Source: Roridomyces roridus (Eukaryota > Basidiomycota > Agaricomycetes > Agaricales > Mycenaceae). From it: a DNA stretch of 64,000 nt. Below the pieces are notes generated by a model that was not told the origin of the DNA, searched no databases, and was given only the letters and a program-made list of their open reading frames with translations. This document shows positions 33,667 through 45,292 of the stretch, piece after piece. Within the stretch, counting starts at the first letter, position 1. Every line of letters starts with the position of its first letter. Location of the stretch: NCBI GenBank assembly GCA_029378245.1, contig JARKIF010000018.1, positions 806,001 to 870,000 of the forward strand, written 5' to 3'. Position numbers and translations under genes: made by a program.

Positions 33667-34788
33667 ATGGATCTGCCCCCTCCCTCACCCAGCTCCTGCC
33701 GTCAGCCTACGGTCCCTCAGCTTACGGTCCGTCCGTTTACGGTATCCGTATACGACTTCCCCCCAGAGCTTACCCTGGAAATTATCCCACATTTGTCGCT
33801 CAAGGGCCTCGTCGCCGCGGAGGGTGTTTGTCGGCAGTGGAAAGCGTTTGTCGCCATCGCCGACATCTACCCCCCTCGCCGCGCCCTGTTTAATCTATAC
33901 AAAAAAATTATTCACGACCCCCTCTTCCACGACCTCGATACACGGCCCTGGTTATGGGCGAACCTCCAGCCATTTGACCGCCAAGCATACCTCGACTATA
34001 TCCTCTCCCAGCACAACTACATCCCAGAGGACTTTCGTCTCTGGATCCTCGAATGGCCGAACAAGGCTGTCATCGCATGCGCCTGGCCCGGTCTCCCAGC
34101 CGCCTATTGCGACAAAGAGGCAGATGACGTGGAGAGGATTGCGGGCTACAACCATCTCGGATGCCTTGAACCTCAGGTCTACAGAATCATCGTCGATCTC
34201 TTTAAAATCACCCTTCCTGATGGGTGTAGCGATGGCGGTGACTTCACCAGCTATTGCGCCAGGTTACGCTTTGCCGAGCAGTGTTCGGACGCGCAGGTGG
34301 ACCAACAGGTGTCGGAGACTGTCAAATCCGCGCCCAAACCAGGGCCCGGTGTAGACCACCACCCCGGATACTATTTGATGCCGGAGATGTTCGACTATGA
34401 GCCGCCTGCTGTACTGAGCCGCGCCCAAGATACGATGCGGTTTCCTGCCATCCTCGTCTGGGAAAAGGACAATTTGGGCCAGACATGGCTCGTCCTTAGC
34501 CCAGAGTCGCCTTTCGCCGTGTACTCGTTCCCAGACAATTTCGGAGAATACCAGGAATACATGTGTCACCAGTATCCGACTTGGATTGCCTGGCTCGAGT
34601 CCCAGCTCAGGCGGATGCATCGGGCGGCGGATTGGAAGCCTAAAATTACGGGTCTTCGGCGCCACTACGACGAGGACGGGAACGCCATCGATCTCACTGC
34701 ATGGTTAGAGGAGCAGGAGAGATACACGCCGCGTTGGACTGAGGAGGACGAAGAAGAATACATCGCATTGACTCAAACTGACGGTTGA
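33667..34788 (+). CDS. F-box protein, family 2, the only uninterrupted copy
   Basis: Single exon, 373 residues from ATG 33667. The F-box is at residues about 32-75: YDFPPELTLEIIPHLSLKGL, then VAAEGVCRQWKAFVAIADIY. A strongly conserved middle follows (AYLDYILSQHNYIPEDFRLW, ILEWPNKAVIACAWPGLP, YNHLGCLEPQVYRIIVD). The C-terminal domain contains FPAILVWEKDNLGQTWLVLS, the motif TWIAWLESQLRRMHRAADW, and WTEEDEEEYIAL. F-box proteins bring substrates to SCF ubiquitin ligases. Other copies start MATLHDLPPEL; this one has about 30 extra N-terminal residues from a tctacggtcc-like repeat, so its start region has been replaced. Confidence 0.8.
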   Translation: MDLPPPSPSSCRQPTVPQLTVRPFTVSVYDFPPELTLEIIPHLSLKGLVAAEGVCRQWKAFVAIADIYPPRRALFNLYKKIIHDPLFHDLDTRPWLWANLQPFDRQAYLDYILSQHNYIPEDFRLWILEWPNKAVIACAWPGLPAAYCDKEADDVERIAGYNHLGCLEPQVYRIIVDLFKITLPDGCSDGGDFTSYCARLRFAEQCSDAQVDQQVSETVKSAPKPGPGVDHHPGYYLMPEMFDYEPPAVLSRAQDTMRFPAILVWEKDNLGQTWLVLSPESPFAVYSFPDNFGEYQEYMCHQYPTWIAWLESQLRRMHRAADWKPKITGLRRHYDEDGNAIDLTAWLEEQERYTPRWTEEDEEEYIALTQTDG

Positions 34789-35253
34789 TTCGTATGTGCT
34801 CGTTATTCTTTCTCGGTTTTCTCTCAATTTTGCTTTTTTTCTGCATAGATATAGACTCGACACCAGTGCACGCCGAGTCAGCAAACTTGACAATTGATCA
34901 AGGCTGACGGGCGTAGCTGAACGGCACATCGTCGCCCCAACGAACGCCGACTGGTCTACGAGTCCAGCTTAGATGAGCGGGTTGAGACTCGATCGTAGAT
35001 ACTCTCGTTCTATGTTTCATCGTTGAATTGGAAAAAGTTAGTCGTCCGCTTGCGTATAGTTCGACGCCAACGTAGTGATCGATGTGCGAAACATATTCGA
35101 TTGTCTAGTTGTATGGTACTTACACATATGCATGTAACAAGAGAGCAGTAAATATGAATCCTCCAATAAGGGCTCAAGTACATAAATATCGACGGACGAT
35201 TTGCGAAGGAGATCCGAGTCCCTTCTTTCTGGTTTAATCTGAAAATGGCTCTG
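34789..35253. other. Intergenic stretch
   Basis: A 460-bp gap between the intact F-box gene and the truncated copy. No gene is seen. Confidence 0.5.
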
Positions 35254-35467
35254 TGGACTGGGACTTGGATCGACTGCCTTGAAGCGCAGCTGAGGAAAAT
35301 ACACCGGGCAGCTGCATCAAACCGCCCCTCGTTCCCAGTCTCCTCCACGGCAACCGGATGACAGTACCATCCTTTATGATACTTGGTTCCGTTCCATACC
35401 CAACAACAGACCGATCTGGACTCGGGAGGACGAAGAGAAGTACGTTCTGGTATGTGTTCGGGTTTGA
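35254..35467 (+). pseudogene. Truncated 3' fragment of an F-box family 2 gene
   Basis: The fragment reads WTGTWIDCLEAQLRKIHRAA, then after one frame change DDSTILYDTWFRSIPNNRPI and WTREDEEKYVLV. These are the last 70 residues of the family; nothing upstream of the TWI motif remains. Confidence 0.65.
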
Positions 35468-38185
35468 ATTTTGTTTTCAGGCGCTCAACAGAGCCTTTTT
35501 CAGACGAGTCCGGAACGAAGGGAGCTCCTTGGCAAATCCTCCATCGAACTTTGAGCCCCTTCTGTCCATAACTACTGCTGTCTCGTTTACTATCTGTATG
35601 TCGGACACGAATGTATTACGACCCATACAACAACTGCTATTACCACGGAAGTCGACGCCAAACGATTGTTGAAATAATTTAAATTGCCCTTCGAACGACA
35701 AATTTCATGTGCAAAGGCTAACTCCGGGGATAATGGGCCTCTGAGGTCGAAGCGTGCTCATTCACGAGGGTATTACAAGGTGCAATAGCACGGCTGGGGC
35801 AGCGTACAAGAATTCATTTCCAGAACTTGATAAATCTCCTGCAGGTTCAACAGAAATAAGTACCCGAGTGATCAGGCAATACTTACACTACATCGGACAG
35901 GATTCTATAAAGTAAAACATCGTCCCTCTAGTGGCTGGCAAAATCTGTAAGTATAACGCAAGACTTGTTGCAAACGATTTAACACACGGCATTGTTGTTG
36001 GAACTTGAAGCTTGAAGCTTGAAGGATGGCGAGAGGAAAGTGAGCTAGGGAGTGAGATGACCATGAAGATTGAGAATGCGGGGTTGTGTGGGCAGAAGTG
36101 AGGGTCAACCAGGGCCAAAGCCCGTCTTGTTGTAGAGATCGTCAAGGGCCTGAAGTGCCAAAGCGTACTGAGAACAAGAAAGAGGTTAGCAATTGCGCCG
36201 ATCGAGACAGGTCGACCAGAGGAAGAGCAAGGTCTGTGCAGTGGTCGATGTGTGGCCAAAAGGTCCAATCGTAAAGTATTTGGAAAGTCCAAGAGGGCCA
36301 TGGTGGTCGTTGCGAACAGGCTACAATGTTTGATCGATGCCCAATACGGAAAATTGATGTCCTCTCAGACCCGTTGACGAATGTGCTCTAAACCCAAGGG
36401 AGAAACCCAACACCACTGTATCGTATACGGTGGTACACAGGAATAAGCAAGTAGCTTATTTAGATAACCAACACAGACACGAGCTCGTAGCGAGTGTATT
36501 CAATCGAGTGTTCAGACGAGTAAAAGTCCCAATACAGGTCCTTATACAGGTAGTAGGTTGTGGAGGGAGAAAGTAATAAGTTTATTCCGAAGGAAAGTGG
36601 TATTTCCAAGGGACGGGTATTAGGTTCAGTCGAGACTGGAACAAGCAACCCTTTTGGTAGATTGTATAGCTTCTCAGCTGTAGTTGATAAGATTGATGTA
36701 GTAGGTGGGTTGGTGGTCAAACACCGATCGTATTCCTTATTCCGAAACTTCGCAACTCGATTCTACTCTTCTTCCCGACTGGTACTGAGATTCCCTAGCC
36801 AAATACGACGATGTTCCAACGACTTGACTTGACTGATTGCTTAATAGATTCTTGATTGAGGCGAGTACGACGATTTGGTTTCAACGATGACGACGATTCC
36901 GATTCAAAATAATATGATTCCAACTAGTACAAACTTTAAGAAGCCACTATCCAACACAGTGCACCTCGAAAGCCCAAGCACAACCCTTTAGAGACGCTAA
37001 TGCGTACAACAGACGGGGGTGATTGTTCGGCCTCCAAGGGAACACTCTACCTAGTTATATACAAGTCCGGCAATCTAATAAATAATACAGGAATGCGATC
37101 CTCGCAACGCAATTAGGGTATCCTTGCTATTTCATTGGTCTACAGGTTGGATGGCGCCATCCTCGCACCATCCCAAGCTCAGTCAGCTGTCGATCCATCA
37201 TGTTTCAGTTTGGTAAGGCTGATGCCGAGGGTCGGAAGTCGAGTTCCATTATTCCCATCTTTCCTACTCTGCGCTATCGTTCCAGGACCGGATAGTACTG
37301 GTCCGTAGCTTTAATTCGATACCCACATCTTGGGTATCCCGTCGTCAAAGACACCATTTCGAAGCTCGCAAGTAGTGATTCCAGAGTGCTCCCGTGTTCC
37401 GATATCACGGACCAGGCACACGATCTTCCGGCGCCATCATTCCGGTTGGTAATGACTCCAGCTGAGGCCTCGATCGTGATCAATGACTCAACCGTCCGCT
37501 TATTCCCAATTGCTGCTAATTCCCTTGTAACCATCGGATTGAACCAGAGCTCAACGACTTGGTTATAAGATATTCCCATTGGTAAGAGGACTAGCACGAA
37601 CTCCTACGTGTTTCGGAGTGGGTCCGTCAGTCATCTTAGGTTCCCCTTCGACCCGTACAGTACACCATGCATCGTAATCCTACTAGCTGCTTCTGGGCTC
37701 AGCACTAGCGCTCTCGTGAGATGATACTACTGTTGGTTATAAGAGAAATCGCGAAATTTCACGTATTCCTAGCGTGTTCATATTGCAGGCGTATCACCGT
37801 TGACCATCTTTTCATAGTTTCAACGGTCATCCCGACTTTGACGACGATCTACACTTGGCTGGATGACCGCTAGAGCTGAGGACCAGCTTATCAACCACCT
37901 CCTTGGCCCTGTATCCTACCCGCGAAAAGGCCGCCTCCGGAAGGAAGGAAGGAAGGAATGAATACACGGCACGGTCCCACGCAGGAACGCCGGGGTCCAG
38001 GAATTATCCCGGTGTACACGCACTACCTAATTATTGTACACCGTCGTCCCTGGGCCTCCACCATACTCCCTAGCCGAGCTCACGACACGCCAACGCAACG
38101 CACACTCAACGGCCGCTGTAGAACTAGGAGAATGTGGGAGAAGCAAATAAAATTCATCGTCGATAGGCATATGCCTGCACATGGT
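35468..38185. other. AT-rich stretch without supported genes
   Basis: About 2.7 kb. The part 36400-37250 is AT-rich and looks like old transposon sequence: on the minus strand tgttggatagtgg near 36960 resembles the TGTTGG start of Copia LTRs, but I found no matching far end or target duplication. A minus-strand frame at 37274-37597 is not recognisable. Confidence 0.35.
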
Positions 38186-39963
38186 CTATCCTCCCCTGTA
38201 CACGGGAACTAGATAGAAGATTTTTAGAACCTCGTACGCGAATTTTGCCACCATCGCAATCGTCGCCCTCGGATATATCAGTGTGCACAGGAATTGAGTG
38301 TCGGTCATCTCCGCGTACATCTGCGCTAGTAGTGAGTTGCGCAGCTGTACGACGAGGATGGACGCCGTGCATTCCAGGAGAGCGTGCTCCGGCGTTTCGA
38401 CTTTGTTGTGGCAGAGACGGCACAACCTCCGTTCTCGTTCGAGACGGGGGTGAGCGTGGTCTACGTAGCGTAACACCACTCCCAGCTGGTGAGTTGACAT
38501 GAGGATAGAAGAGACGGCCTCCCTGTGAGATTGTGTCGGCACCATGGATAGGTAATGCCGCATCGTTGCAGTCACTTGTGCGGGGGGTTTGTTCTTCTGA
38601 GGTTCTAATCTTCCTCTTAGTAGATAGAGCTTGTGCGACGTGTCCACGAGAGCCTGGAGCAATTGTAGACAGCATTTTTCCAGGAGCTCTGAGTACTTCT
38701 CGACTTCCTCGTGTGTTGTATCGTGCGTGAGCGGTAGCGGTGGGCAGGCGAACGGTAAGCGTGAGATTGCTGTGGCCAAGTCCTTTGCCCACGATCGCTT
38801 CCTTGGGAATTTTGCAGCCAGTTCGATTGAGCTGTCCAGCGCCGCGCGAGCATACGAAGAACGGGGAAGTTTTAATAAGTACGCTAGGTACCCGAGGAGC
38901 ACCCGAACACGCCGAGGGCGCAGGGGCATGATACCTGTCTCCGTGAATAAGACAGCCACAGTGGATCTCGAGTGTACATTGAGCATTTGCCTCAGAAAGT
39001 TCAGTTGAATCTTGAGGAGCGGCTTCACGTGTACATTCTCGGAGTCGGGCATGACTTCGCACCCATGAATCAGGTGGCAGTCGACGCGTGCCATGTAGAG
39101 GATCTTGAGCTGCTTCGGTGTCAGCTGTCCAGTCGCGTCTTCAGTGCCCATAATTCCGTGTCCACTGTAGCGGGCAGTTCGCGCCTTCTCGAGGTAGTGA
39201 TCCGCGAGAAAACGTTTTGGCTCCGATGAGAAGTTAATTCCCACGTATTTCTCTTTCGTCTTGACCTCTAATGCAACATTGCCTATCGTGAGCTGGAGGG
39301 GAGGTGCATTCGCCGAGGCGCCAATAACCATTAAGATGGTCTTTACGAGGTTGATGAGGACAAAGCTAGTCGCGCACCATCTCTCCAGCGTCTTCAGCTT
39401 CCTCTGTAACCCTCTCGACGACAATGACATCAATATGAGGTCCTCGGCTTGGGCAAGCAGCGAGATGAGTGCTCCGGGTAGCTGCACGTCGTCGCAGCCA
39501 GGGTCCATCCTCAAGTCCGAGAGGAATAGATTCCAGAGTATCGGAGAGGCGGGGTCACCGGTAAGCACACCCATCATGGCCTTGAATCTCTCGGACTCCA
39601 TGTCTCCGTGTCGTACATAGTACACCATCTCCCGGTACAGCATTCGTAACCAGTCAAAGAGGGGTCCTCCTACACCCATTCGCGTCAGCTTGAGCCATAG
39701 CGTGGGTTGGTCCGTGGACGGAAAGGCGTTGGAGAAGTCGACAAATTCCTTGATCATGACTCATCGCCTGCTTGCAGGACCTCAACCAGTGGACGGTCAC
39801 GGTGTTCATCTAATGTGATTTGGGAGGAGCGCGGCGACATGGGTAGCAGACGCCGACGAGGCCCTTCAGGGACGGGGTGAGAATGTGTCGAATGGAGCTC
39901 TGGAAGGAAAGTCCTCGATTTTGGCCATGGCAGCGGAAGAGAAAGAGAGAGAATGCCGATCAA
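38186..39963 (-). mobile_element. 5'-truncated LINE-type retrotransposon
   Basis: The 523-residue frame 39757-38186 is the reverse transcriptase and C-terminus of a non-LTR retrotransposon. Landmarks are FVDFSNAFPSTDQPTLWLKL, VYYVRHGD, GVLTGDPASPILWNLFLSDL, a degenerate catalytic box QAEDLILMS, and a C-terminal zinc motif CRLCHNKVETPEHALLEC. Active elements have two adjacent aspartates in the box; here the first is glutamate, so the enzyme is probably dead. The 5' half (endonuclease) is absent. A short frame at 39754-39963 runs directly upstream. Confidence 0.8.
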
Positions 39964-40222
39964 AGTTCACGTCACTCATGCGCGTATCAGCTTCCTGTCG
40001 GCGATCCGCCACATGTCAATGCTCGCCGCGGCGAGGACGCCACAATTGCGAGCTTGTTCAAGCTGAGTGGTAGTGGGCAGCAGTGGGCGCGCAACGTCGC
40101 GGATATTCGACTGGCGAGTCACAACGTATTGAGATGAAACCCAGGTAGAATTCTGCGACAATCAACGGCGAATCTTCTTACTCTATGTAGTACCTATATT
40201 CAACCTCGGTAAGTGGCCTTTC

Positions 40223-40318
40223 GTGCGCCTTTGGCTGGGTTGTAAACTAGATCAGCCCTCAACCAGCCGCCTCGACTCGTCGTCACAGAGGTCATGGGTT
40301 CGAATCCCTAAGGCGCAC
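40223..40318 (+). repeat. tRNA-derived SINE-like element, copy 2
   Basis: The 96-bp unit starts GTGCGCCTTTGGCTGGGTTG and ends GGTTCGAATCC then CTAAGGCGCAC. The ends pair over 9 bases (GTGCGCCTT / AAGGCGCAC). The A box is near-consensus and the B box perfect. It is related to 18460-18557. The T-stem has only three pairs and the D-loop is overlong, so it is not an obvious functional tRNA. Confidence 0.55.
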
Positions 40319-40528
40319 AAATGGAGTATAGTACCAGCGGCGGGATCTGTCCTTGGCCAGGATTGCTTGTTGCTTACTGGGAAGTGCTCTTGATCTGCCT
40401 GAGGATGAAGCCCCAAAACCTTCAGGCAGGGTACTCGTTTTTGACTTTTGGTTTTGAATAAGATGAAGCTGGCCTAGTCGAGCCTATGGAGATCTCGGTT
40501 AGAACATGCAATCAAATAACGCATACGA

Positions 40529-41533
40529 TCAATGTCCCAACGCGTACCTCTCCTCGTCCTCCTCCGTCAAAAGAGGAGTGCTGTTGCGGAGAGAACGGAA
40601 CCATGTATCATAAAGGATGGGGTCTTCACCCGGTTCCCGAGGAGGGACATCGGGAACGAGAGGAGTCTTGCTGTCCGCCGCCCGGTGCATTCGTCTAAGC
40701 TGGGAGTGCAGCCAATCGATCCAGGTAAGATATTGGCGGTCTCTCCCATCTTGGTATGTGCCATGAAACTCGATGAAGTATACGGCAAAAGGAGAATCCG
40801 GGCTAAGCGCGAGGAAGATTTGACGGATGCCATATGTCTCCCATACCGTCCGGACCTGAACCAGGCGGCGGCGAATATCTGAATACCTCCTGGTTCCGGT
40901 AGTAGTTCGCCGGAAGGTCCGGACCTGCATCAGAGCTACTTAACGGACGACGAGTCATCGCTATCCTCCTCATCCGAACCCAGATAGTCGAAGTCCGAGA
41001 AACCTGGCAAGGGAGTTCTATAGTCTCAGCCCCCGTCGCTGCAGTGGTATGGATGGCAAATCCTCTGGAGTTCGACGCCGGTTTTGTACAGCGGTGCGTC
41101 GAGACGGCCGAGATGATTGTACCCCTCGACTCGCTCCACGTCGTCTGCGTCCTCCGCACAGTAGACTGCGGGGAGACCGGGCCAGGCACATGCAATGACC
41201 GCTTTATTGGGCCATTCGAGTATCCAGAGACGAAAGTCCTCTGGGATATAGTTATGCTGAGCAAGAATATGGTCGAGGTATGCCTGCCGATCTAACGCAC
41301 AAAAGTTCTCCCAGAGCCAGGGACGGCTATCGAGGTCGCGGAAGAGTGGATCGTGCAGAATCTTGTGGTAGAGTTTGAGTAATTCGCGCCGGGGAGGGTA
41401 GATATCGATCGGCGACAGCAATGAATTCTTTCCACCGTCGGCAGACACCCTCCGCAGCGATGAGGCCCTTGAGTGGTAAATGAGGGAATACCTGCAAGCG
41501 CAGCTCCGGGGGCAAATCATGGAGTGTGGCCAT
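40529..41533 (-). pseudogene. F-box family 2 copy, multiple frameshifts
   Basis: It begins MATLHDLPPELRLQVFPHLP at 41533. A 4-bp duplication (atcgatcg at 41404-41411) then shifts the frame. The next frame reads IYPPRRELLKLYHKILHDPL and IPEDFRLWILEWPNKAVIAC until a stop after CSDGG. A third frame gives YRNQEVFRYSPPPGSGP. The last gives FLALSPDSPFAVYFIEFHGT, TWIDWLHSQLRRMHRAAD and ends at 40529. These lesions are not homopolymer changes and mark a real pseudogene. Confidence 0.75.
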
Positions 41534-41849
41534 GAGAGAGTCTGGAAGAGACGCGTGAGAACCGAAGTGATGCCCATCAATTTCGGCAAACCTTCTTGCT
41601 TTGCTCCCAAAAACGGATGCTCGCGGACTCAGCTGTACTTGCCTCGACTCTATCTGGAACCCTGAATACTTGTCATCAACTTGCCGTCCGAATAATTTCC
41701 CGACGCATCTCCTTGTCCGCCCACCAGGCCACCACACACCGGCGGTTCTTGAAACCTGCCTTTTCCCTCGTAACACCCTGCCTGCGACGCAACGGCCCTA
41801 TGGGGAACCTGGAGACTCTGCGAATAAGACGAAAATCACCCAGATCCGA

Positions 41850-42640
41850 TGTCTCCCGTCCTGGCTGGATATATTGTATTCTGACATCGAATCTAACGGC
41901 GGAGAAGTAGTAACCGTCCTCAATACCGGGTCGTGTGGACGATGGACCCACAAACCAAGATGCGTTGTCTCTCTCTCCATGCTTCTCGGCCGTGATAGAT
42001 CGCATATCCTGGCATTGCCGTGTGGGAGAACAATGGTCTATTGTATTCCTTCCTATCTTCACCAATGGCAAAAGGGTCGTATATCAGCGCCCGTCAAGAC
42101 GCCGCAATACTCATCTTTATGCTGCCGAAGGGCCAAGAACGACCGGCGGCGTTATTCTCCTCGTACCGCGGAAGAATCAAGACCACCACGCGGCGTCGAT
42201 CCACAGACAACCAAAGAGTCGCTGGTCTCAGCTGTGTTTCATTTGCTGCCTATTATTGCCGCCCATTGTATCATATCTCCACGATGGGAGAGTAGCCGTG
42301 AACAACGCAGTCTCCATCTTCGTGATCCATGAATGGCTGAAGAGTCACCCGGCGGCGTTACATCTTGGCATTGTCGTGTCGGAGACCATTCTATCTTTGC
42401 CGATGGCAAAAGAGTCGCCAGCCACATGTTTCTCGGTTCTTGGCCCATGATAGATGTCTTGCCGTATGCAAGACTGAATACCCTCTCCCCGAATACTATT
42501 TGTGAATGGCAGAAGGATCAATACCACCCGGCCACCCATCGAAGATTCGTGTCGCATTTCAGCGCATTTCCTCCCCACCGGTGTGGGCTGTGTATAACTC
42601 TGGCAATCTTCGAATCAAGGTTCCTTGAACGCATGTACAC
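41850..42640 (+). pseudogene. Relics of WD40 repeats
   Basis: Degenerate repeats of about 120-150 bp encode fragments such as WHCRVGDHSIFADGKRVA, GEQWSIVFLPIFTNGKRVV and HDGRVAVNNAVSIFVIHE. These resemble the V-F-S-P-D-G-K-R-V core of WD40 blades in different frames. A larger WD40 gene, as in fungal NLR-like receptors, may have decayed here. No intact frame is left. Confidence 0.35.
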
Positions 42641-42982
42641 GACCTGAATCTACTCTTTGTCCCGGATTTCGCCACATTGTGGGCTCCCAATCGCAGCAAA
42701 GTTATGAACGATGTTGAGAGAACAGCGAGTGACCAGAACCCTATTCGAAGTCGTTTCACTTGCCCAACCGTACCATATATTTGTTTTCGACAAACGAGAG
42801 TTATCTTAAACAGCCACGGCGAGGCGGCCACGGTAATAAATATTACAGCGCGAGAAAGGTAATGAAAATTCCTCTATCGAAAGGATATGCATGGGCAGAC
42901 AGATGGTCCCGTCCAACGGATCTAATAATGGCATAAGCAATGAACACCGCCAAAGAGGAGGGCGTACGATTCTCTGCATGGA

Positions 42983-45073
42983 TCAAATACTTCCATGAGC
43001 AATCTTGTAATTTGCTTCATCCTCCTCGGTCCAAAGTGGGATGCATGCGGGTCGAGAACGATACCAAGTGTCATAACTGATAATGTTGCCGTCGGAGTCT
43101 CGCTTGATGAAACAGTGAGGAGGAGGACTCTTCCCGTCGGCTGTGCGGTGCATTGACTGGAGGTTTGATTCGAGCCAAGATATCCAAGTGTGATACTGGC
43201 GTGACTCCCCTCCGACATACGTCGCACCCATGTCAGAGAGAAGCCAATACACAGAGAAGGGGGAATCCGGGCTGAGCGCCAGAAAAGCCCGACCTCCATC
43301 CGCGATTTCCCAAATCAAGAGGGCGGGTAGCTCCCACTCCATGGGTCCGGAACCGGCGGGCGGTGAATAATCGAACACATCTAACCTGCAGTAGTAGCCC
43401 TGCATGCCCAGATGGTCTGAAATTTCATCTGGTCCCGGTTCAACGCCATTCCCCCGGAAATCGACCACTTCTTGTTCCTCAATATTCCCTTCGACATTAT
43501 CGTCGTCTGCCTCCGTCACATACTCCGCCCCATAGTCCGCCTCAAACCCCTGTTCATCCTCTGCTCCTGGATACCAGAATACTTCTTCACCATCACTGCG
43601 AACATCGGGAGGCATCTGTTGCCTGTTTAGCTTTGGGTACAAGGGTACTGGTCTCAACCAGGACAGGGTGTACCCTGGGTACACTGGTGGGTACCCCGAG
43701 TACCCCGCACTATATACATACCAGCTATCCACGGACCACAGGACCGCACTGGATACATTACTTATGTCAATTAAACATACATTAAACATACTCCAAGTAT
43801 GCATAGCAAATGCATAGGGTACCCTGGGGCAGTGGGGTAGGGGTACCCGACAAGCAACCACTTAAGACTCAAGTGGCTACTTAGTACTAATACTTATTTC
43901 ACTAAGTGGCAAGTGCTCATGGGGGATTGAACCCAAGGAAGTCAATGCTCCAAGCCACAGTTATATACATTTTGGCAGCATAGCCACAGGACTTTTGATC
44001 CAGACTGTTTGGCAACTGTGTGGGTCATTGTTTGAACAAAAGAACAATGGGGAAGAAAGGACAAAGAGAACAATGGCACCAGCTTTGATCCAGCTTTGAT
44101 TGCCAAATTCAACTTTTTTGATGTCCAAGTGGCACACTTGATGGGCCATTGTTCTAAAAAGTATATAAGGGCCAGTGCTCTGTCCTACCTTCTGGGGGCT
44201 TCAAGCCCCCTACCTGTAGTAGTCGCATGTTCAAGTACTTGCTTAATTAGATACCTACATTGAGTCAAGTTCAATTTACTAGTACCGAGTTAGTATTAGC
44301 ATGTCTGATGGAGTTCAAGGTACTGATTGAGGTACCCTGGACCCAGTGGGGTACGGGGTACTCAGTGGGGTATGGGGGTACTCAGCGGGGCATGGGTACT
44401 CAGTAGAATATTTATACCCGGGGTACCCAGTGCACTGTGCAATATTTGTGCTTCTGGCAAGTACTTAGCCTTACTCGTTGTATATCTACTGACTTACCAG
44501 AAGTGGGGTACCGGGGTATCTTCGGGGTACCCTGAGGGTACACCCTGTCCTGGTTGGGACCAGTACCCCGCTGCCCAAAGCTAAGCGTATCTTATGAGGC
44601 ATGATCAGGTCGAGATCGACGATAATTTTGCGGAGCTGAGGCTTGTGACAGCCGAGGTGGTTGTATCCATTTCGTCTCTCGATATTATCTGCCTCTTCCG
44701 CGCAGTAAGCCTCCGGGAGACCGGGCCAAGCGCACGCGATGACGGCTTTGTTCGGCCATTCGAGAATCCAGAGACGGAAGTCCTCCGGGATGTAGTCGTG
44801 CTGGGCGAGTATATGATCGACGTACGCCTGCCGATCAAAGGAGCGGAGGTTATCCCAAAGCCATGCACGTGTATCGAGGTCTCGGAAGAGAGGGTCCCGG
44901 ACGATTTTTTGGTATAATTCGAAGAGAGCGCGGCGAGGAGGGTAGATATCGGCGATGACGACGAAATGTTTCCATTGCCGGCAGACACCCTCGGCGGCGA
45001 CGAGTCCCTTGAGTGGTAGATGTGGGAAAATCTGCAGAGTGAGCTCTGGGGAGAAATCTTCGAATGTGGCCAT
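42983..45073 (-). pseudogene. F-box family 2 copy split by a TA-flanked transposon
   Basis: The 5' part, 45073-44582, runs MATFEDFSPELTLQIFPHLP to DLDLIMPHKIR. The 3' part, 43629-42983, runs NRQQMPPDVRSDGEE, VFDYSPPAGSGPMEW, FLALSPDSPFSVYWLLSDMG, TWISWLESNLQSMHRTAD, WTEEDEANYKIAHGSI. Between them lies a 952-bp element (43630-44581). The frames on both sides are otherwise clean, so the gene was intact until a recent insertion. It has an Asp/Glu-rich linker that other copies lack. Confidence 0.82.
43630..44581. mobile_element. Non-autonomous TIR element, 952 bp, TA target duplication
   Basis: Both ends begin GCTTTGGG when read inward, and the inverted repeats stay alike for about 65-80 bp, sharing CAACCAGGACAGGGTGTACC. 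TA lies directly outside each end (43628-43629 and 44582-44583). Joining the host sequence across one TA restores an open frame in the F-box gene. TA duplication suggests Tc1/mariner or Stowaway-like mobilisation. The inside has no transposase, many gggtac/ggtacc runs, and a segment with a B-box-like ggattgaaccc (minus strand) around 43925. Confidence 0.85.
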
Positions 45074-45292
45074 GGGCAGTTGGAACAACATGATACTGAA
45101 AGCGAGGTACCAGGGGTATTACTTGTAAAGACTCACGACACCGGCGGTTCCAGACACCCGGGCCGATCAGCCGTGGCAACAGATCCTGATGATTGTCGAA
45201 TTTGTATCTCTTCGCCGCCGCTTCGGACTTCTTCCGTCAGACAGACAGTTCAGCTTAGATAATGTAACGCTTTTGATGTGATGTGTGATTGA

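Noticed and set aside
36412..36970. Solo Copia LTR
   Set aside because: A TGTTGG-like end is present but no matching terminus or 5-bp target duplication could be found.
40223..40318. Functional tRNA gene
   Set aside because: The D-loop is too long and the T-stem has three pairs; a related degenerate copy exists elsewhere, so a tRNA-derived repeat fits better.
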